Shown piece after piece: positions 21,682 through 34,467 of a DNA stretch of 64,000 nucleotides. The notes below the pieces were generated by a model, which saw only the letters and a list, made by a program, of their open reading frames with translations, did not search any database and was not told where the DNA came from. Source of the DNA: Purpureocillium takamizusanense (Eukaryota > Ascomycota > Sordariomycetes > Hypocreales > Ophiocordycipitaceae); NCBI RefSeq assembly GCF_022605165.1, contig NC_063070.1, positions 1,984,001 through 2,048,000 on the forward strand, in the 5' to 3' direction. Numbering within the stretch: position 1 is the stretch's first letter; the number at the start of each line of letters is the position of its first letter. A program made the position numbers and the translations under genes.

Positions 21682-23860
21682 GGCGCTGTCGGCCGAGGGC
21701 GGGGCCGGGAAGAGCGCCTGTCCGTGAGGGTGAAGGCAGATGAGCCCACGCTTGAGAGAGCGAGCGAGTCGTCGGGTGGTATGCGTGTGCGAACGTCGGT
21801 GTCGATGCGCCGGGCGTATGGAAAGCGATCGCGGGCCGGTGATGTCGCTGCGAGGTTGTGGGGGTGCGCGAGGTGAGGTTCAGCTGGCGTGGGTAAGCTG
21901 AGGGTGGGGCTGCATTCCGCGAACGTGTGTGGGCGTGGGCGGGGTGGGGAGGTGTGTTGGCTCACTCACTGACGAGAGAGATGTTAACAGCGTGGGCATC
22001 AACGGGGCGACTGTGTCTGCCGGTGTTGCGCCAGCACGCTTGACAGTGCGGGTGCCCGAGAGAGTGCGACGGCGTTTGATATACTATCCCGTTATGTATG
22101 ACTGCAAGGTTCCACGCATGTCCGTTCCTCAGCTGCGAAGGATGGCCGCCATTGACCAGCACGTCACGGCAAAGGCACCTTTTACCCTACATAGAGCCCA
22201 CTCTGCATGAAGTTCTACTCACAGGCTCCGCGACTCCATCAACAAATCGACAACACATGGACGTTGTGGATAACCGGCTGCGTGTCCCTTCATTCATGAT
22301 GGCCGCTACGGCGTGACGTTGCGCGACACGGCCCTGCTGTACGAAGTACGCGTGCGTGAAACCTCACCCGTGCAAAGCAACCCGTATCAGAGCTCCGACG
22401 GGCACTGTCTGCCCACGGGTGAACTGGCCCGCGCCCTAGAATTGACCAGTCCATGGAACCGAGCCAGAGTCTGGTCGAATTATGCAGGGTGCTTCGCGTC
22501 TTGGTGACGGCGTCCCGTGGCTCACAATCGATTGCGTGCCCTCGGCAACGGGTTGCTACATACTACCTTGAACGACGACATGGGCTCGAGTCGCTCGACT
22601 CATCAGACGGGGGGTGCGACGGGCCTTTCTTGCGCACGCAGGCAGGGCCAGTCTCAGGCCGCGAGCTGCCAAGGTGACAGCAATCAGCATGACGCAAGGC
22701 CGTCAATGCATCCGTGCGTGAGCCAGGCGTCTCGCTGCAGGCGGGCGCTCGTACGCGGTACCTACTACGTAGTGCTAAAACCCGCACAAGCAGTGGTGGC
22801 ATGATGAGGCATGAGACAGCGGGAGGGAGCCCTGTCGTTACTGTGGCTGAGTCGTCGCCCGACCGCGGGATGCACGTGGCGGCCATTGACGACGGCTTCT
22901 CTTCTGGCGCATCATCATCACCCCAAATCCCGGCGTGAGACGCGCTGCGACTTGCTGGTGAGAGGCACCTTGCGCGTCGAGTCGGCTCGTGGGCCATCGC
23001 GTGGCAGCAATCGGCTGCGAGAGGGACTCTTCGAACATTGTTGTGCTTCGTACATTAGTTAGTCGTACTAAACTTAGGAGAGCTTACGTCGAGGCCGCTC
23101 CAGCCTGTCCACCTAGGTATGCGAGGTGGTTTTGTTGAAACTGCCCCCTTTCAGCGCGGCGCGAGCTCAGCCCAGTCGCCGGGCAGCATCCATCCGCTAT
23201 CGAGGCCCACCGCCCGGCGTACCGCCAATCCACAGCACGCATGTTGCGGCGCCACAGGGGATGGGCGACTTGCCAGTGGGCACCCAAGATCCCCGGGCCC
23301 TGCTGCCGGCCAAGCCTCGTTGCAATTTCGTCTACGCTGCCGCTGCGCTGCGCTGCGCTGACCCCAACCGGCCAAGCGCTTTACCACCACCAACCACCAC
23401 CGACCTGCACACCCAGCCAACGGCCAGCCCGAGCGACTTCAACGACACTTTCCGAGCCCAAACCTGTCACGGCCCCGACGCCGTACCATCGCCATTGTCA
23501 TCAGCGCCATCACGGCGGAACACCCGAGGGGCTCGCCGCTTTCGTCGCTCGGTCGCTCGACACCGCCTCTGCCGCTCATCGTCCCCCGTCATTCCCTGCC
23601 CAGTCCACCACCACCCTCACTCACCGAAACTGTTGCCAAACCGTCGCTGCTGCAGCGCATCGATGTAATGCACCTGGCCGGCTCTCTGGATGCTGTAGCC
23701 ACCATCTAGAGACTGCGTCGCCGTCTCTTGCTCCAACAGGGCCAATCTCGACATCGCCTCTCCGCCTGAGCATCGTCATCTGCCCTCTTGCGATTGGCGA
23801 CGCCGGAGGCGAACCACCCATCACCAAACGGGGCCAGGGCAGCATTGGACGGCTGCGAGG
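21682..23860. other. 2.2-kb divergent intergenic
   Basis: The region lies between the kinase and PIP 5-kinase start codons. It holds only overlapping short frames; the 238-codon frame at 23241-23957 overlaps the real start of the next gene in another frame. Probably two promoters and a long 5' leader. Confidence 0.5.
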
Positions 23861-26687
23861 ATGCCCTCGTTCCTCACTGACACGACCTTCTCCGACATTG
23901 AAGTCCTCGATCTCGATCCTGACAACCGCTTCGGGCTCGACGGCAAGAAGACTGTGAATGGGGGCCCGGTCGGTCACGGTCGTCCAGGTATAGTCAATGG
24001 GAGCTACGACGAGGGCTCGACCCTGTCCACGCGCGACTCGGACGTCTCGGAGACGATTCCCATGCCCGTTAGCAGCGGGACTCGGCCGACGAGCATGGGC
24101 TCAACCAATGGCCACAGTGTGTTCGCCGATGCCGACGACGTGCGGGATGTGACGCCCAGAGCCCGGCCGGCCAACGGCCTGAACGGATCCGTGGTTCTCC
24201 CCGACCGGACCGCCCCGCGGCCGCCAGCTGATACTAACCACCACGACCATCACGACGGCCGTGAATCGCCCGAGAGTCCCACGACGCCACGCAAGCTCTT
24301 ACCAGCTTCACATTCAGAGCAGCGGCCTGGCGAGCACTCCCCAACCGGCAAGGGCTCTCCGCACCGCTTCTCGTCCCCCCCGGCGTACCAACCCGTCCCC
24401 AACCCGCTTTCCACCTCGCCCTCAGGCCACCTCCAACCACCGTCTTCCCTCAAACAGAGGCACACACTCGAGGTGCCCAAGCTGCCCCCCGGGCGGCAGT
24501 CCAAGGACGGGTTCGACGCTCACGCCAGCGGTCGCTTCTCGCCCAGCGTCGCCGGCTCCACCGGCACGCGGCGGGCTTCGCTGAACCTAGTCCGCAGGAC
24601 TACGCGCTCCATGCAATCAGACGGGCCGCGGGACGAGATTGTCCCTGATGAAGACGCCATCCGGTGGGCCGAGGCATACCGCCAGAAGCGGGCCAGCAAG
24701 CGCAAGCGCAAGGAGGAGGAGGACGACGACCGCGTTTTAGTCGGCACGAAAGTCGACGAGAGCCACGCCAACTGGGTCACCGCGTATAACATGCTGACGG
24801 GGATCCGCGTGTCTGTTTCGCGCACCAACGCGAAGCTCGATCGTGAGCTGACGCCTGCCGACTTTGAAGCCAAACAAAAGTCCACCTTTGACATGTAGGT
24901 GTACCACCCGCCCAGCGGGCGCTCCTCTCGCTGACCAGACAGAACTGGCAACGAGCTCGTTCCGTCGGCCAAATATGACTTCAAGTTTAAGGACTACGCG
25001 CCGTGGGTGTTTCGCCGCTTGCGCTCCCTCTTCCGCCTCGACCCGGCCGATTACCTCATGTCGCTGACGGGCAAGTATATCCTTTCGGAGCTGGGGTCCC
25101 CCGGCAAGAGCGGCAGCTTTTTTTACTTTTCCAGGGATTACAAGTACATTATCAAGACTATCCACCACGCGGAGCACAAGTTCCTGAGGAAAATCCTCAG
25201 GGAGTACTATGATCACGTGCAGGCCAACCCCAACACGCTTCTGTCGCAGTTCTATGGGCTTCACCGCGTCAAGATGCCCTACGGCAAGAAGATTCACTTC
25301 GTCGTCATGAACAACCTCTTTCCGCCGCATAGGGACATCCACACGACCTTTGACCTCAAGGGCTCGACGGTCGGGCGCGACTATAGGGAGGAGGACCTGG
25401 CCAAGAATCCTCGGGCGACGCTCAAGGACCTCAACTGGCTGCGGCGACAGCAGCATCTCGAGCTGGGGATCCAGAAGAAGCGCATGTTCCTTGAACAGCT
25501 GCAGCAAGACGTGGTGCTGCTCAAGAGGCTTCAGATCATGGACTACTCACTGCTGATCGGCATTCACGATCTGTCGAGGGGCAACGAGGAGAACCTGCGT
25601 GGCAAGACGCTGCAGGTCTTCAACCCCGGCGGCGAAAAGTCGACCGCCGACGACGATCCACATACTACAGGGCTGCTGCGGACGCCGTCTAAGCTCGAAA
25701 GCGTGCGCAAAGCCCGCGAGCTGCGGCAGATGATCCGGCAGGAGCGGCCCGTGCCCATGGGCCAGGCGCTTGACAAGATGCCCGACGAGCTCGAGGAGGG
25801 ACACAGCCGCTCGGGCTTCGTGTTCAACCAGGACGACGGAGGGTTTAGGGCAACGCACGAAGACAACTCGCCGGCCGACGAGATTTACTACCTGGGCGTC
25901 ATCGACTGCCTGACCCATGTGAGTGTGCCAGTATCCTGCCCGACAGGCCCGTTGCTAATCTGCGCAGTACGGAATGATCAAGAAGATTGAGCACTTCTGG
26001 AAGGGACTGTCACATGACCGCACGCAGATCTCGGCGCTGCCTCCGGAGCAGTACGGAGACAGGTTCTATAATTTCGTCGAGGGCATCACGATGTCGGCGG
26101 AGGAGGCGAGACGGGAGGCCCAGCGGAGGGACCTTGAGGCGTTGGAGGCGGTGGCGGCGACGTCTGCGCCGCACCGCAGCTCCACGCAGCGCTTCCACGG
26201 TATCCCACCCATGCCGGAACATCAGCCGCCCCCGGTGCCGTCAGGGCCGCGTTCGCCTGAGGCGCGGGAGACGGTGGATATGGCCAACAAGGAGGCCCTC
26301 AAGTCGGTCATGAGTGGTGCGTCGGAGAGAGAGGTGCCGGACCGCACGCTAAGGACCAACGTGCCCGACAAGCGGGAGCCACCCCCACACGAGCCCGTGC
26401 TACCCATAGTCGAAGAGACCGGGGAGCAGCGCAGCGACGCCGACGAGGCGAGGGACGTGGTGCCGCCTCCGCCTACCGGACCGCCGCCGCCGACGCCGCC
26501 CAAGCGGGAGGCCCCGCCGCGTCCTGACGGGTCGGACAGTGGGTACGGAGGCAACAGCAATGGCACGGTCAGCCGCGACAACTCGCTCAATGTGCGGTCG
26601 CCGCGGAGTAAGGAAAGCCTCGACAAGAACCTGCCGCCTCTTCCCAACAGTGAGACCCGGGACAGCGGGGTGCGGATGGCAGCCTAG
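23861..26687 (+). CDS. mss4: Phosphatidylinositol-4-phosphate 5-kinase (Mss4 type)
   Basis: The enzyme makes PI(4,5)P2 at the plasma membrane. Three exons (23861-24894, 24943-25918, 25968-26687) give 909 aa; introns are 48 and 49 nt. The N-terminal 280 residues are Ser/Pro/Gly-rich and likely disordered. The PIPK catalytic domain starts near [27 protein letters not shown] and contains the nucleotide loop [30 protein letters not shown] and the specificity loop [13 protein letters not shown], which is of the type I (5-kinase) form. The C-terminal tail is Pro-rich ([13 protein letters not shown]). The first intron splits the Ile of FDITGNE, a conserved site, which supports the model. Confidence 0.94.
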
Positions 26688-27059
26688 GTCGCATCGACCA
26701 TGACGTGCCTCTGTTTGGCAGAATGAAATCTTTCAAGCCTTGGGCCTGTTCGGTCGGCGAGGCTCCAGATGCGCGGGGACCGCATCTCATTACGTGTGAT
26801 CGGGGGAGGGGGAAGCTGATGGCGTCGTAATCGACGCCACTGCCGAGGAATGGTGTGCCTTTTTGTCTTTGTCCCAACATGGATGATACCACGCATCGGC
26901 TAGCGTGCATGCAGTGTCTGCGCTCTTTATATTTCATATGTCTCCTTGTTCATTTGGACGAGCGAACGTCGGTAACTTAGACAATGGTAGATGAGAGTGC
27001 GTTGTGGTACATGGTAATACAGGCGCGTGACGTGAAGTCTATCTTACAAACGATTCCTT
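26688..27059. other. convergent intergenic
   Basis: 372 bp of 3' flank between the PIP 5-kinase and coa6. Nothing recognised. Confidence 0.6.
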
Positions 27060-27467
27060 TCATCTCCGCTTCCGGTCGAGTAGGCCCTGGATATCGTCCT
27101 TGCCACTGCCCTTCTCCGCAGCGCCGCCGTCGGGCGCGAAGCTCGTCTGGACCTCCATTTCCTGGGCGCCCTGCCGTCGTAGCTCCTCGAGCCGGCGCTT
27201 CTTTTGAATGTCGGCCACGCGCCACTGCTTGAAGTACTTGACCCAGGCGGCGGCGCAGTCGCGCTCGAAGTCGGCCGACTCACGGGGGCAGGCACGGGCG
27301 GCCGCCGAAGCGTCCTTGGTGGCGTCGAGGATGGAGTTTGCGTCGAGGCAGGCGAAGTAGGCGTCGCGCGAGGCCCAGCACTGGAGGCGCTCAGCGCGCG
27401 TGGGGATAGCGTCGCCGGAGCGGATGGCATCGCCACGGGAGTCTGACGAGAAGGGCCACCAGCCCAT
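27060..27467 (-). CDS. coa6: Cytochrome c oxidase assembly factor Coa6
   Basis: This small intermembrane-space protein helps deliver copper to the Cox2 CuA site. The single exon encodes 135 aa. The twin cysteine pattern is C30-x9-C40 (CWASRDAYFAC) and C60-x10-C71 (CPRESADFERDC), the CX9C/CX10C arrangement that marks Coa6 and separates it from plain twin CX9C proteins such as Cox12. AWVKYFKQWRV follows the last Cys, as in the family. The C-terminal third is a charged helix (IQKKRRLEELRRQ) longer than in yeast. No cleavable presequence is visible, consistent with Mia40 import. Confidence 0.87.
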   Translation of the reverse strand: MGWWPFSSDSRGDAIRSGDAIPTRAERLQCWASRDAYFACLDANSILDATKDASAAARACPRESADFERDCAAAWVKYFKQWRVADIQKKRRLEELRRQGAQEMEVQTSFAPDGGAAEKGSGKDDIQGLLDRKRR

Positions 27468-28012
27468 GGTGGCTCGATCCCGGGCGGGTTGGGCGGTGTA
27501 TCCGACGTGTATGATGAATGGGGATGTTTGGGGTTGAGGCGTGAAACCCAGGCGGTGGGAGGGGTCAGCTGGTGGCCTCGTTCAAGAGGCGTCAATGCGG
27601 TGTGGGTGGGCGTGCAGTCGTCTGCGATGGTCGAGGACGGTTGTCTTGCGGAGAGTCGAGTTGTGGTTCTCGTCCGTGGAGCTGCCCAGCTCGATCCATT
27701 CTGCAATGACGCCGTGGCAGAACCTGGGCGGTGTGCCCCTTGCTGCCGCTAGGCCAGCCACCCCCAAACACTGACCGGCACTGGTGCAACCTGTCCCTGA
27801 CACCAGCGTCCCTGTGAGCTTCGAGATTCCTTTGGGGACGGACCCTCCGTCCTCCACTGTCACATCCCCATCATCTTTCGTGGCGTGACGCCTGACCGCA
27901 CAACGACGCATAGCTCGATCCGCGACTCCCGTCCTCGGCAGGCACCTGGCGATGCGATAACGCCGTCTTTATCGAACACATACCCGGCGCATCCAGACGC
28001 CCTTTCGCCGCG
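27468..28012. other. divergent promoter region coa6/sys1
   Basis: 545 bp between two start codons on opposite strands; no specific element recognised. Confidence 0.55.
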
Positions 28013-28801
28013 ATGCCGCGACGCAGACGCCCGCCGCGTGCCGGCGCCCTCTCGGAGCTACAGCCCCTGCGCATCGCCTCCCAGATCGCCATCCTGCAGA
28101 CGCTCTACTACGCCGCCGCCACCGCCCTCCTGCTCTTCACGACGCTCGTCGCTGGCCTACCCTTTGGCCTCAATATGCTGCTTGGCTGGGATGCTGTTCG
28201 CGGCGACACCACCACTGGCTGGCTGCTGGCCTTCGTGTGGCTGCTCGACGGGGGTCTGTGCATGTGTGTTGTCCCTCCCTACCCCGTTGCTCCCCCGTGC
28301 TGTCCCCATGCGCGTGCGGACCTGCTCGCGATGGGCTTCCGGCCATGGAATCCAGGCTGATACGGCAGCAGGGCTGTCGCCATTGTTGTCCTCATCGCGC
28401 GTAGCAAGCTCGTTCCCGATTTTGCTTTGACCATTCACTTCCTTCACCTGCTCGCCACGACGCTCTACACGCGCTCGTTGCCCCGGCACGCCATGTGGTG
28501 GGCCACCATGCTTGCTTCCTCGGCACTCGCCGTCGCCGCTGGCTCATGGGGTTGCCGCTACCGCGAGCTGCAGCCCGTTTTCTTCGGCGGCGGGCGCATT
28601 CTGGGCTCGGGCGGCGGCGGCGCAGCGGCTTCGGCGAGTGCCACCGCGGATGACGACGCCGATGTTGATGTCGAGGCTGGCGAGGGCGGCGAGGGCCTTC
28701 TCGAGGACGCAGACACTGGGTTCTCACGTGGTAGGGGAAGAGGTCGCGGCAGAGACGGCGCGGGCGAGTACGAGATGGTGCAGATGCAAAAGGCAGCCTG
28801 A
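28013..28801 (+). CDS. sys1: Golgi membrane protein Sys1
   Basis: Sys1 is the Golgi receptor for the GTPase Arl3 (ARFRP1), acting in late Golgi trafficking. Exons 28013-28263 and 28372-28801 join as GGLCM|AVAIVVLIARSKL to give 226 aa. Family marks are LRIASQIAILQTLYYAAA at the start, GWDAVRGDTTTGWLLAFVWLLD, RSKLVPDFALTIHFLHLLATTLYTRSLP and the final hydrophobic segment followed by CRYRELQPVFF. Four membrane segments are visible. The tail after RELQ is longer than in yeast, Gly/Ala-rich, acidic, then GRGRGRGR. The 108-nt intron uses GTGTGT, a weaker donor, but the join is collinear with the family. Confidence 0.88.
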
Positions 28802-29022
28802 GGGCTTAGAGCGAAACAGCGGCATTGCTCGGCGTTTTGGAATATGTTTTAGTGCGCCAGCGGCGCCGTTTCCTGCGTTGTATGAGACGGCAACTCACGG
28901 GTTGTCACGCAGCAGGTGGTCATATACCATTAGTCTGATTCATCAGCGGCCCATAGCCAGCGCGGTGATTGATATAATTCGTCATGGAGCTCTTGCAGTC
29001 TATCCATACGCCATGTTGTGCA

Positions 29023-31910
29023 CTATGCCCCAGCCACGACCGCCAAGCCGTCGTATATGGCCCTCTTGACCTCGTACACGGTGCTCCTCCGCCCTGCCGT
29101 TGGGATCCCCACCGATTCCACCTCGACACGCCCCTCGGTCGTCTTCCTCACAGAGACGGTGCCGTCGATGACGAGCGTGCCCTCACCACGGAATTCGGCC
29201 GCGTGACCGGAGCTCTGCATAGCGCGCCGCAGGTCTGCCAGGCGCAAGTCACCCACATGCAGGGGCCGGGCGGCCGTGCGCGCCGCGGCGAGCAGGTTCG
29301 CGGGTACCACGTCGAGAACGGGCAGCGGGCCTGACGCCGGCGTCGCGAGGGTGACAGCCGCAGACTGTTCCGTCTTTTGACGCTTGGCGGGTGACGACTC
29401 GTCGTGTGTGTCGGACTCGTTCGCCGCTGACGTTGCGGCCGCTGCAGCGGCGGCCAGTAGCTGACCACTCAGGGTGACGATGCCCAGACCGCGCACATTC
29501 TGCCATTTGAGCTTCTTGACCAGCGGGTCGGCCAACTTGACGACCCAGGCGTTCGTGTCTACGCTGGCGTCGACCCAGACACCAATCTCAGGTGTGAAGA
29601 CGTCGGCGCCGCCCAGCGCGGCGCGGCAGTCGGCCGCGAGCGCCGTCGTCTCCTCGCGGTTGCCAGCCACGAGGATCAGCTTACGCGGCTGAATTAGGGG
29701 GATAAGCATGTCAAGACTGCGCTTGTCGTGAAGGCCGCCAAAGTCGACAAATCCGATACGCAGGTTGGCCGTGACTGTCTGAGAGTGGTATACCAGCTTG
29801 GATGGGCCCGCTGGCTCCTCTGGCTCGGCGTCATCGGCAACATCCAGCTCGTCGTGCCCGAAGCCGTCCGCTGAAGTCGCATCGACGTCATCGGCCTGCT
29901 TGGGCTGCACGCGCTTCCCAGGGCCTGCCTTTGCCACATCGTCCCACTTCCGTTTTTTCCCAAGCTTGTCATCCTCGGCGTCCACGTTGGCGTCGGCGTG
30001 GTCCTCTTCCTTTTCCTCCGCACGCAAGTAATCCTCTGGGCGGATGAGCTCGCCGAAGTCGTCAGCACGCTTCCGACGGATAGCCATGGGGAATGAGCGC
30101 TCGCGGCCCTTCTTGCCCCGTGGGTCGAAGTCGTAGACACCCCTCTTCTTGATGAGCACGTTGATGCCGAGGTCCTCGTCCTTGAGAACCACGTTCTTGC
30201 GGCCAACCTGTCCCAGCGTTGCCGACACCGTCAGGGCCTTGCCCTGCTGCTGGTCGTCGTCGTCCTCTGAGTCCGACGACGACTCGGACGAGGCGTCGTC
30301 GACATCGGCCGCGGGTTCCGCGGCGGTGCCCGCCTGCTGCGTAGCCTGCAGCTGCCGTTGCGTCGCGAGCCACTGCTGGTATACGGCAAGCTCCTCGCCC
30401 TCAAGGGGTTGCCTGCCCGCCTCCTTCATCTCAAGCTCTCGCCCGCCGCCGTAGACTGTTTCGAGACTATCGCCGCCGCTCGTCTGCTCGACAGACACGC
30501 CATCCCGCCTTTCCTTCCACCAATCCCAGAGGGTTCGTGCGACAGAGGGCGCGGCGTCGTCAGCCGTGCTCGGCCGGTCCGTCAGGATGACCAGGTTCTT
30601 CGTGTCCGCGGCGAGGCCCAGGAGCAGGTCCCTGGAGAAACCCCATTCCATGCTCGTGTCGCTTGCGAGAATGACGCGTCCGCCTTCCTCGGCGGCCTGG
30701 CTGAGGAGCTTGGAGATCTGGGCCTTGCGCTCGAGCAGGCGCAGATATTTGAAGTCGAAAGGGCCGCCTTCCTTCTTGTCGCCAGAGCCATTGACCCTCC
30801 GCTGGCCCTCCGCAAAGGCCTCAAACTCCTGTACGATGTTGTTGTCCATCCACTCTAGCATACTCCGGGCGTAGCGCATAGTACTCGACATACTGCGGCC
30901 CGCTAGGTACAGCTTCGCCGCGCCGAGGGTGCCGCCCTGTGACGCGTCCGCACGCCAGGCGTGCTCGAGCAGGTATGACATCTCCAAGACGCGGGCGCTC
31001 GAGTCGACGGGGATCAGGACGGTGCCTCCCTTGGCGACGCAAGACTTTATCATTTCGACCAGGTGCTCGTCACGCTTAGCGCGGCCGCCCGCCTGCGCGC
31101 TGCGGCTGCTGCAGATGAGCGCGGTGGGCTTGCGGAGCTGCTCGATGACCTCAGCGCCGCCGCCGCCAGCACCGCCGAGCCACGCCGCGCCGGCAAAGAC
31201 ATTCTCGCGCGCCTGGTTCCAGTCGACGGCATAGACGATTGACTCGAGCCCGTGCTGAATGTGCCAGATGGTACCACCCAACGTATGCCCCGAGTTGTAA
31301 GCGGTAATGGTCAGGCCGTTAAGAGGCGGCGAGAAGGGCGAGGGTATCGGCTGGTGCGGTTGCGAATACTTGAGGGGTTGGATGAGGGAGAAGTATCGCG
31401 CGATCTCGTCGGGAGTCGGCGACTGGAGCAGGAGGTTGTGCGCGGCGGTGGCGGTCTGTGAGTAGGTGTAGGCAACGTCGGAGAGGGACGCCTGGCGGAT
31501 GGTGGTTGCGGCGGCGGGGGTGGAGGAGTAGAGGTCCTGAGTAAGGGAGCGGCCGAGGTCGATGACGGGCCGCGTCGCGTAGGCCGGAATGCGCGTGAAG
31601 AGGGGGAAGTTCTTGCAGCAGTGAACGTAGGCGGCGAGGTGGGAGGCGGTCGCGTGGGTAAGGAGAACGAGTGAAAGCGTGGGGATCTGCCTGCAAGGTG
31701 TCAGCAGTCTGGCGCTACGGAAGCACATATGGGCGACGGGCGGGGAGAGGGAAGGGAGAGCGACTTTTCGAGCTCTTCGAGCTTGTGCACATCAAACGAG
31801 CCGTCCCAGCCGAGGTCGACGAGCACCTTGACGCCGCCGTCAAGCTCGAGCAGCGACTGGGAGGCCGTCGACTCCGACAGGGCGCCCTGGAGGGGGCAAA
31901 ATGTGAACAT
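29023..31910 (-). CDS. cft2: Cleavage and polyadenylation factor subunit Cft2 (CPSF100)
   Basis: Cft2 is a subunit of the mRNA 3'-end cleavage and polyadenylation factor. Exons 31910-31765 and 31690-29023 join LEELEK|QIPTLSLVLLTHATASH and give 937 aa. It has a metallo-beta-lactamase and beta-CASP fold, but where the nuclease CPSF73 has HxHxDH this protein has LLTHATASHLAAYVHCC, so it is a pseudo-enzyme as in other Cft2 proteins. Other family segments are YNSGHTLGGTIWHIQ, IVYAVDWNQARENVF and LIPVDSSARVLEMSYLLEHAW, and late in the protein KLILVAGNREET. Acidic Ser-rich (SSESSSDSEDDDD) and Lys-rich inserts lie in the middle. The ATG context and the MFTFCPLQGALSES start match the family. Confidence 0.94.
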
Positions 31911-32628
31911 AGCTGGCGTCAGGGCGTGGCCATGTTCCGCCCGTGTGCGGATGTGCCGAATGCGCGGTCGCTGTGCGGGTGTGGTCTTTGCCGTATCAGT
32001 ATCATGCTCTGTTGTCTGCGTCAAACGCGTATGAGCGACGCTCGAAGGCCAGAGCCAAGCCGGATCGGCATAACATTGTCGCGAGCCGCCCAAAGCCGCC
32101 CGCCGCGGACCACCTACCCTATACCTGGCGATTCCAGATGTGCCAGATCGTGGGCTCCCCGCACTCGCTTTACCGTCGGGATCCGCGCGGGGCTTGCTTG
32201 GCTTGATCGATCCGCGGGGGGAGGGGAGCTTTGACGTGCGGCGGCAGAGGCCCGCGCTTGTGTCAGGGTCCAGCGTCCGTCGCGAGCGCGCGGGTAACGC
32301 CTGCTTCGGTGCAGGTCCGACGGCGACAGCCTCGGGTTAGACAGCGGCCGAGACGCGTTGTGCTCTCCCGTTTGGTGCAGTGTTGGGCAGAACATTGACT
32401 TTGAACATGGTCGAGTCTCGCACGCGGGTGACAAGTACGTAGCTCAGTCATCTCTTGGACCTTACCTCCAGTGACAGCGGAGACAGGGAGAGCCGCCGGC
32501 CTTCGTCGTTAGTGCGCGCAGTTGCTACTAGCTCAGGTGCCGCAACTCTATATGTACGCGTCCACGCCAGGCCCCCGACAACCACCCCGCGGTCCCTATC
32601 CCCTGACCAGCAGACGACGAAATTCATC
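31911..32628. other. divergent promoter region
   Basis: 718 bp between the cft2 and monooxygenase start codons; no gene or clear element seen. Confidence 0.55.
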
Positions 32629-33992
32629 ATGGGCTCCGTGGTCAAACCCGTCATCATCAGCGGCGCCGGCGTCGTTGGCCTCACGCTCGCACACGCGTTG
32701 AAGAAGGTATGAGCTCTGCCCTCTTGCACGACGTCCTGCCGTCGCTGCCATCGCTGCCATCGCCCGGGCCACGCAGCCACTCCCGCGCCACCGACGGGCC
32801 CAACAATGGCAGAGCAGACTGACAATGGGCTGACAATGGGCAGGCGGGCATACCGTTTGAGATCTACGAGCGAGACGAGCACATTGACGCGCGACCGCAT
32901 GGCTGGGCCATCACGCTCCACTGGGCCCTGCCCTTTCTGCGCAAGATGCTCGACGACAGGACACTCGTGGCCGTCGACGACGTCCAGGTCGACCCCGAGG
33001 TCGGCCGGAACGACAATGGCAATTTCCTCTTCCTGAACCTCGAGACCCTCGAGACCAAGTTCCGCATACCGCCCAACGAGCGCCGTCGCGTGAATCGCGA
33101 GCGCCTACGCAAGGCCCTGCTGCAGGGCGTCGCCGAGCACGTCCGCTGGGGCAAGCGTCTGACTGACGTCGAGCTGCTCGATGGCGATGGCGGTGACGTC
33201 CGGGCCGTCTTTGCCGACGGCACCACTGCTGACGGCAGCTTGCTGGTGGGCGCTGAGGGTTCCAACTCGCAGACGCGCCGTTTTCTTGCCCCAGACACGT
33301 TCCGCAACTACCAGCTGCCGGTGCGGCTTATCGGCGCTGCCATTGACCTGCGACCCGACGAGGCGCAGCCGCTACGAGACATCGACCCGCTGCTCTTCCA
33401 GGGTTGTCACCCCGTCACGGGCAACTACCTGTGGATATCGATGCTCGAGACGCCCGACACCAACGGGTCGGCCGGCACGCCCGAGGCGCACTACCGGATC
33501 CAGGTCATCGTCTCGTGGCCCGTGCGAGACCCGGAGGCCGACGAGGTGCCCGAGGCGGACGCCGCGCGCGTGGCCGAGATGCAGCGCCGCGCCGCCGACT
33601 TTCACCCGCTGCTGCGCAGGGTCGTCGACGCCATCCCGCCCTCGGCCTCCGTCATGGAAATTGCGCTGCAGGACTGGCCGTGCCAGCACTGGGACTGCCG
33701 TGGCGGGCGGGTGACTATTATCGGCGACGCCGCCCACGCCATGACCATGTACCGCGGTGAGGCCGCAAACCACGGAATCCTGGACGCCTACATCCTCTCC
33801 CGCCGTATCGAGGAGGTGTACGCGGGCGACAAGGGGCGGGAGGAGGCCATCGTGGAGTACGAGGAGGAGATGCGGGAGCGCGCGGCGCCTGCAGTGTTGC
33901 TGAGCCGGCAGGCGTGTCTCGACGCGCACGACTATCACGGGCTGAACGAGAATTCAGCGGTGCTCAAGAGGCGGGCTATCACGACCAAGTGA
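32629..33992 (+). CDS. FAD-dependent aromatic-type monooxygenase
   Basis: This is a class A flavoprotein monooxygenase of 408 aa (exons 32629-32706 and 32844-33992, joined AHALKK|AGIPFEIYERD). The dinucleotide fold GAGVVG is at residues 14-19, the second FAD/NADPH motif is GAEGSNSQTRR, and the third is GDAAHAMTMYRGEAANHGI. Members hydroxylate phenols, polyketides or quinoline-like substrates; the substrate here is unknown. The first exon ends inside the Rossmann fold, common for this family. No obvious biosynthetic partner lies next to it, so a catabolic role or a tailoring role at a distance are both open. The intron ends with a tandem copy of the branch-site sequence. Confidence 0.87.
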
Positions 33993-34467
33993 TTCGAGGG
34001 GCACGTCGTAATGACTAGAGTGATTAGCGAATGAGTATGATTGATGAGCCGGCCTCGGATCACACTTTTGCTAGGCCCGTCCTACCACGAGCGAAACGTG
34101 CAAACACACCGGCGCGCCATACTATTACCACCCCTCATGCTGTCACGCGCGCGCCGGCGCTTGTTTGAAGTCGTGACGCAAACCGAATGACGGCTTCGCA
34201 GCCACTCCCGAACCTGCGTTGTCAACACCCCAGCGGGATCACTCTTGTGCATGCACCCTCTGTGAATCACTTTGTTGGGCCAGGCAGGCGTGGCTCAGCG
34301 TGGAGGGACTATCTCATATAAAAAGCTCGATGCTTGACTGCACTACTATTGGAATCTGCTAATAACCCAGATTTTTGCCCAACACGGTTGCAGCGACACT
34401 GCTCAGCAAAACACCATATACCAAACTACGACGCATTCGATAGCAGCCAGCGCGCCAGCGACTCAAC
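33993..34467. other. intergenic with TATA-like box
   Basis: 475 bp with the 3' flank of the monooxygenase and the promoter of the E2 hybrid gene. Confidence 0.55.
34317..34323 (+). promoter_or_regulatory. TATA-like box TATAAAA
   Basis: TATAAAA lies about 150 bp upstream of the start codon of the Cys-rich E2 gene, a reasonable distance for a core promoter with a leader of roughly 100 nt. Confidence 0.45.

Noticed and set aside
23241..23957. 238-codon plus-strand frame before and across the PIP 5-kinase start
   Set aside because: Overlaps the real coding start in a different frame and has Thr/Pro/Ser-rich random composition.
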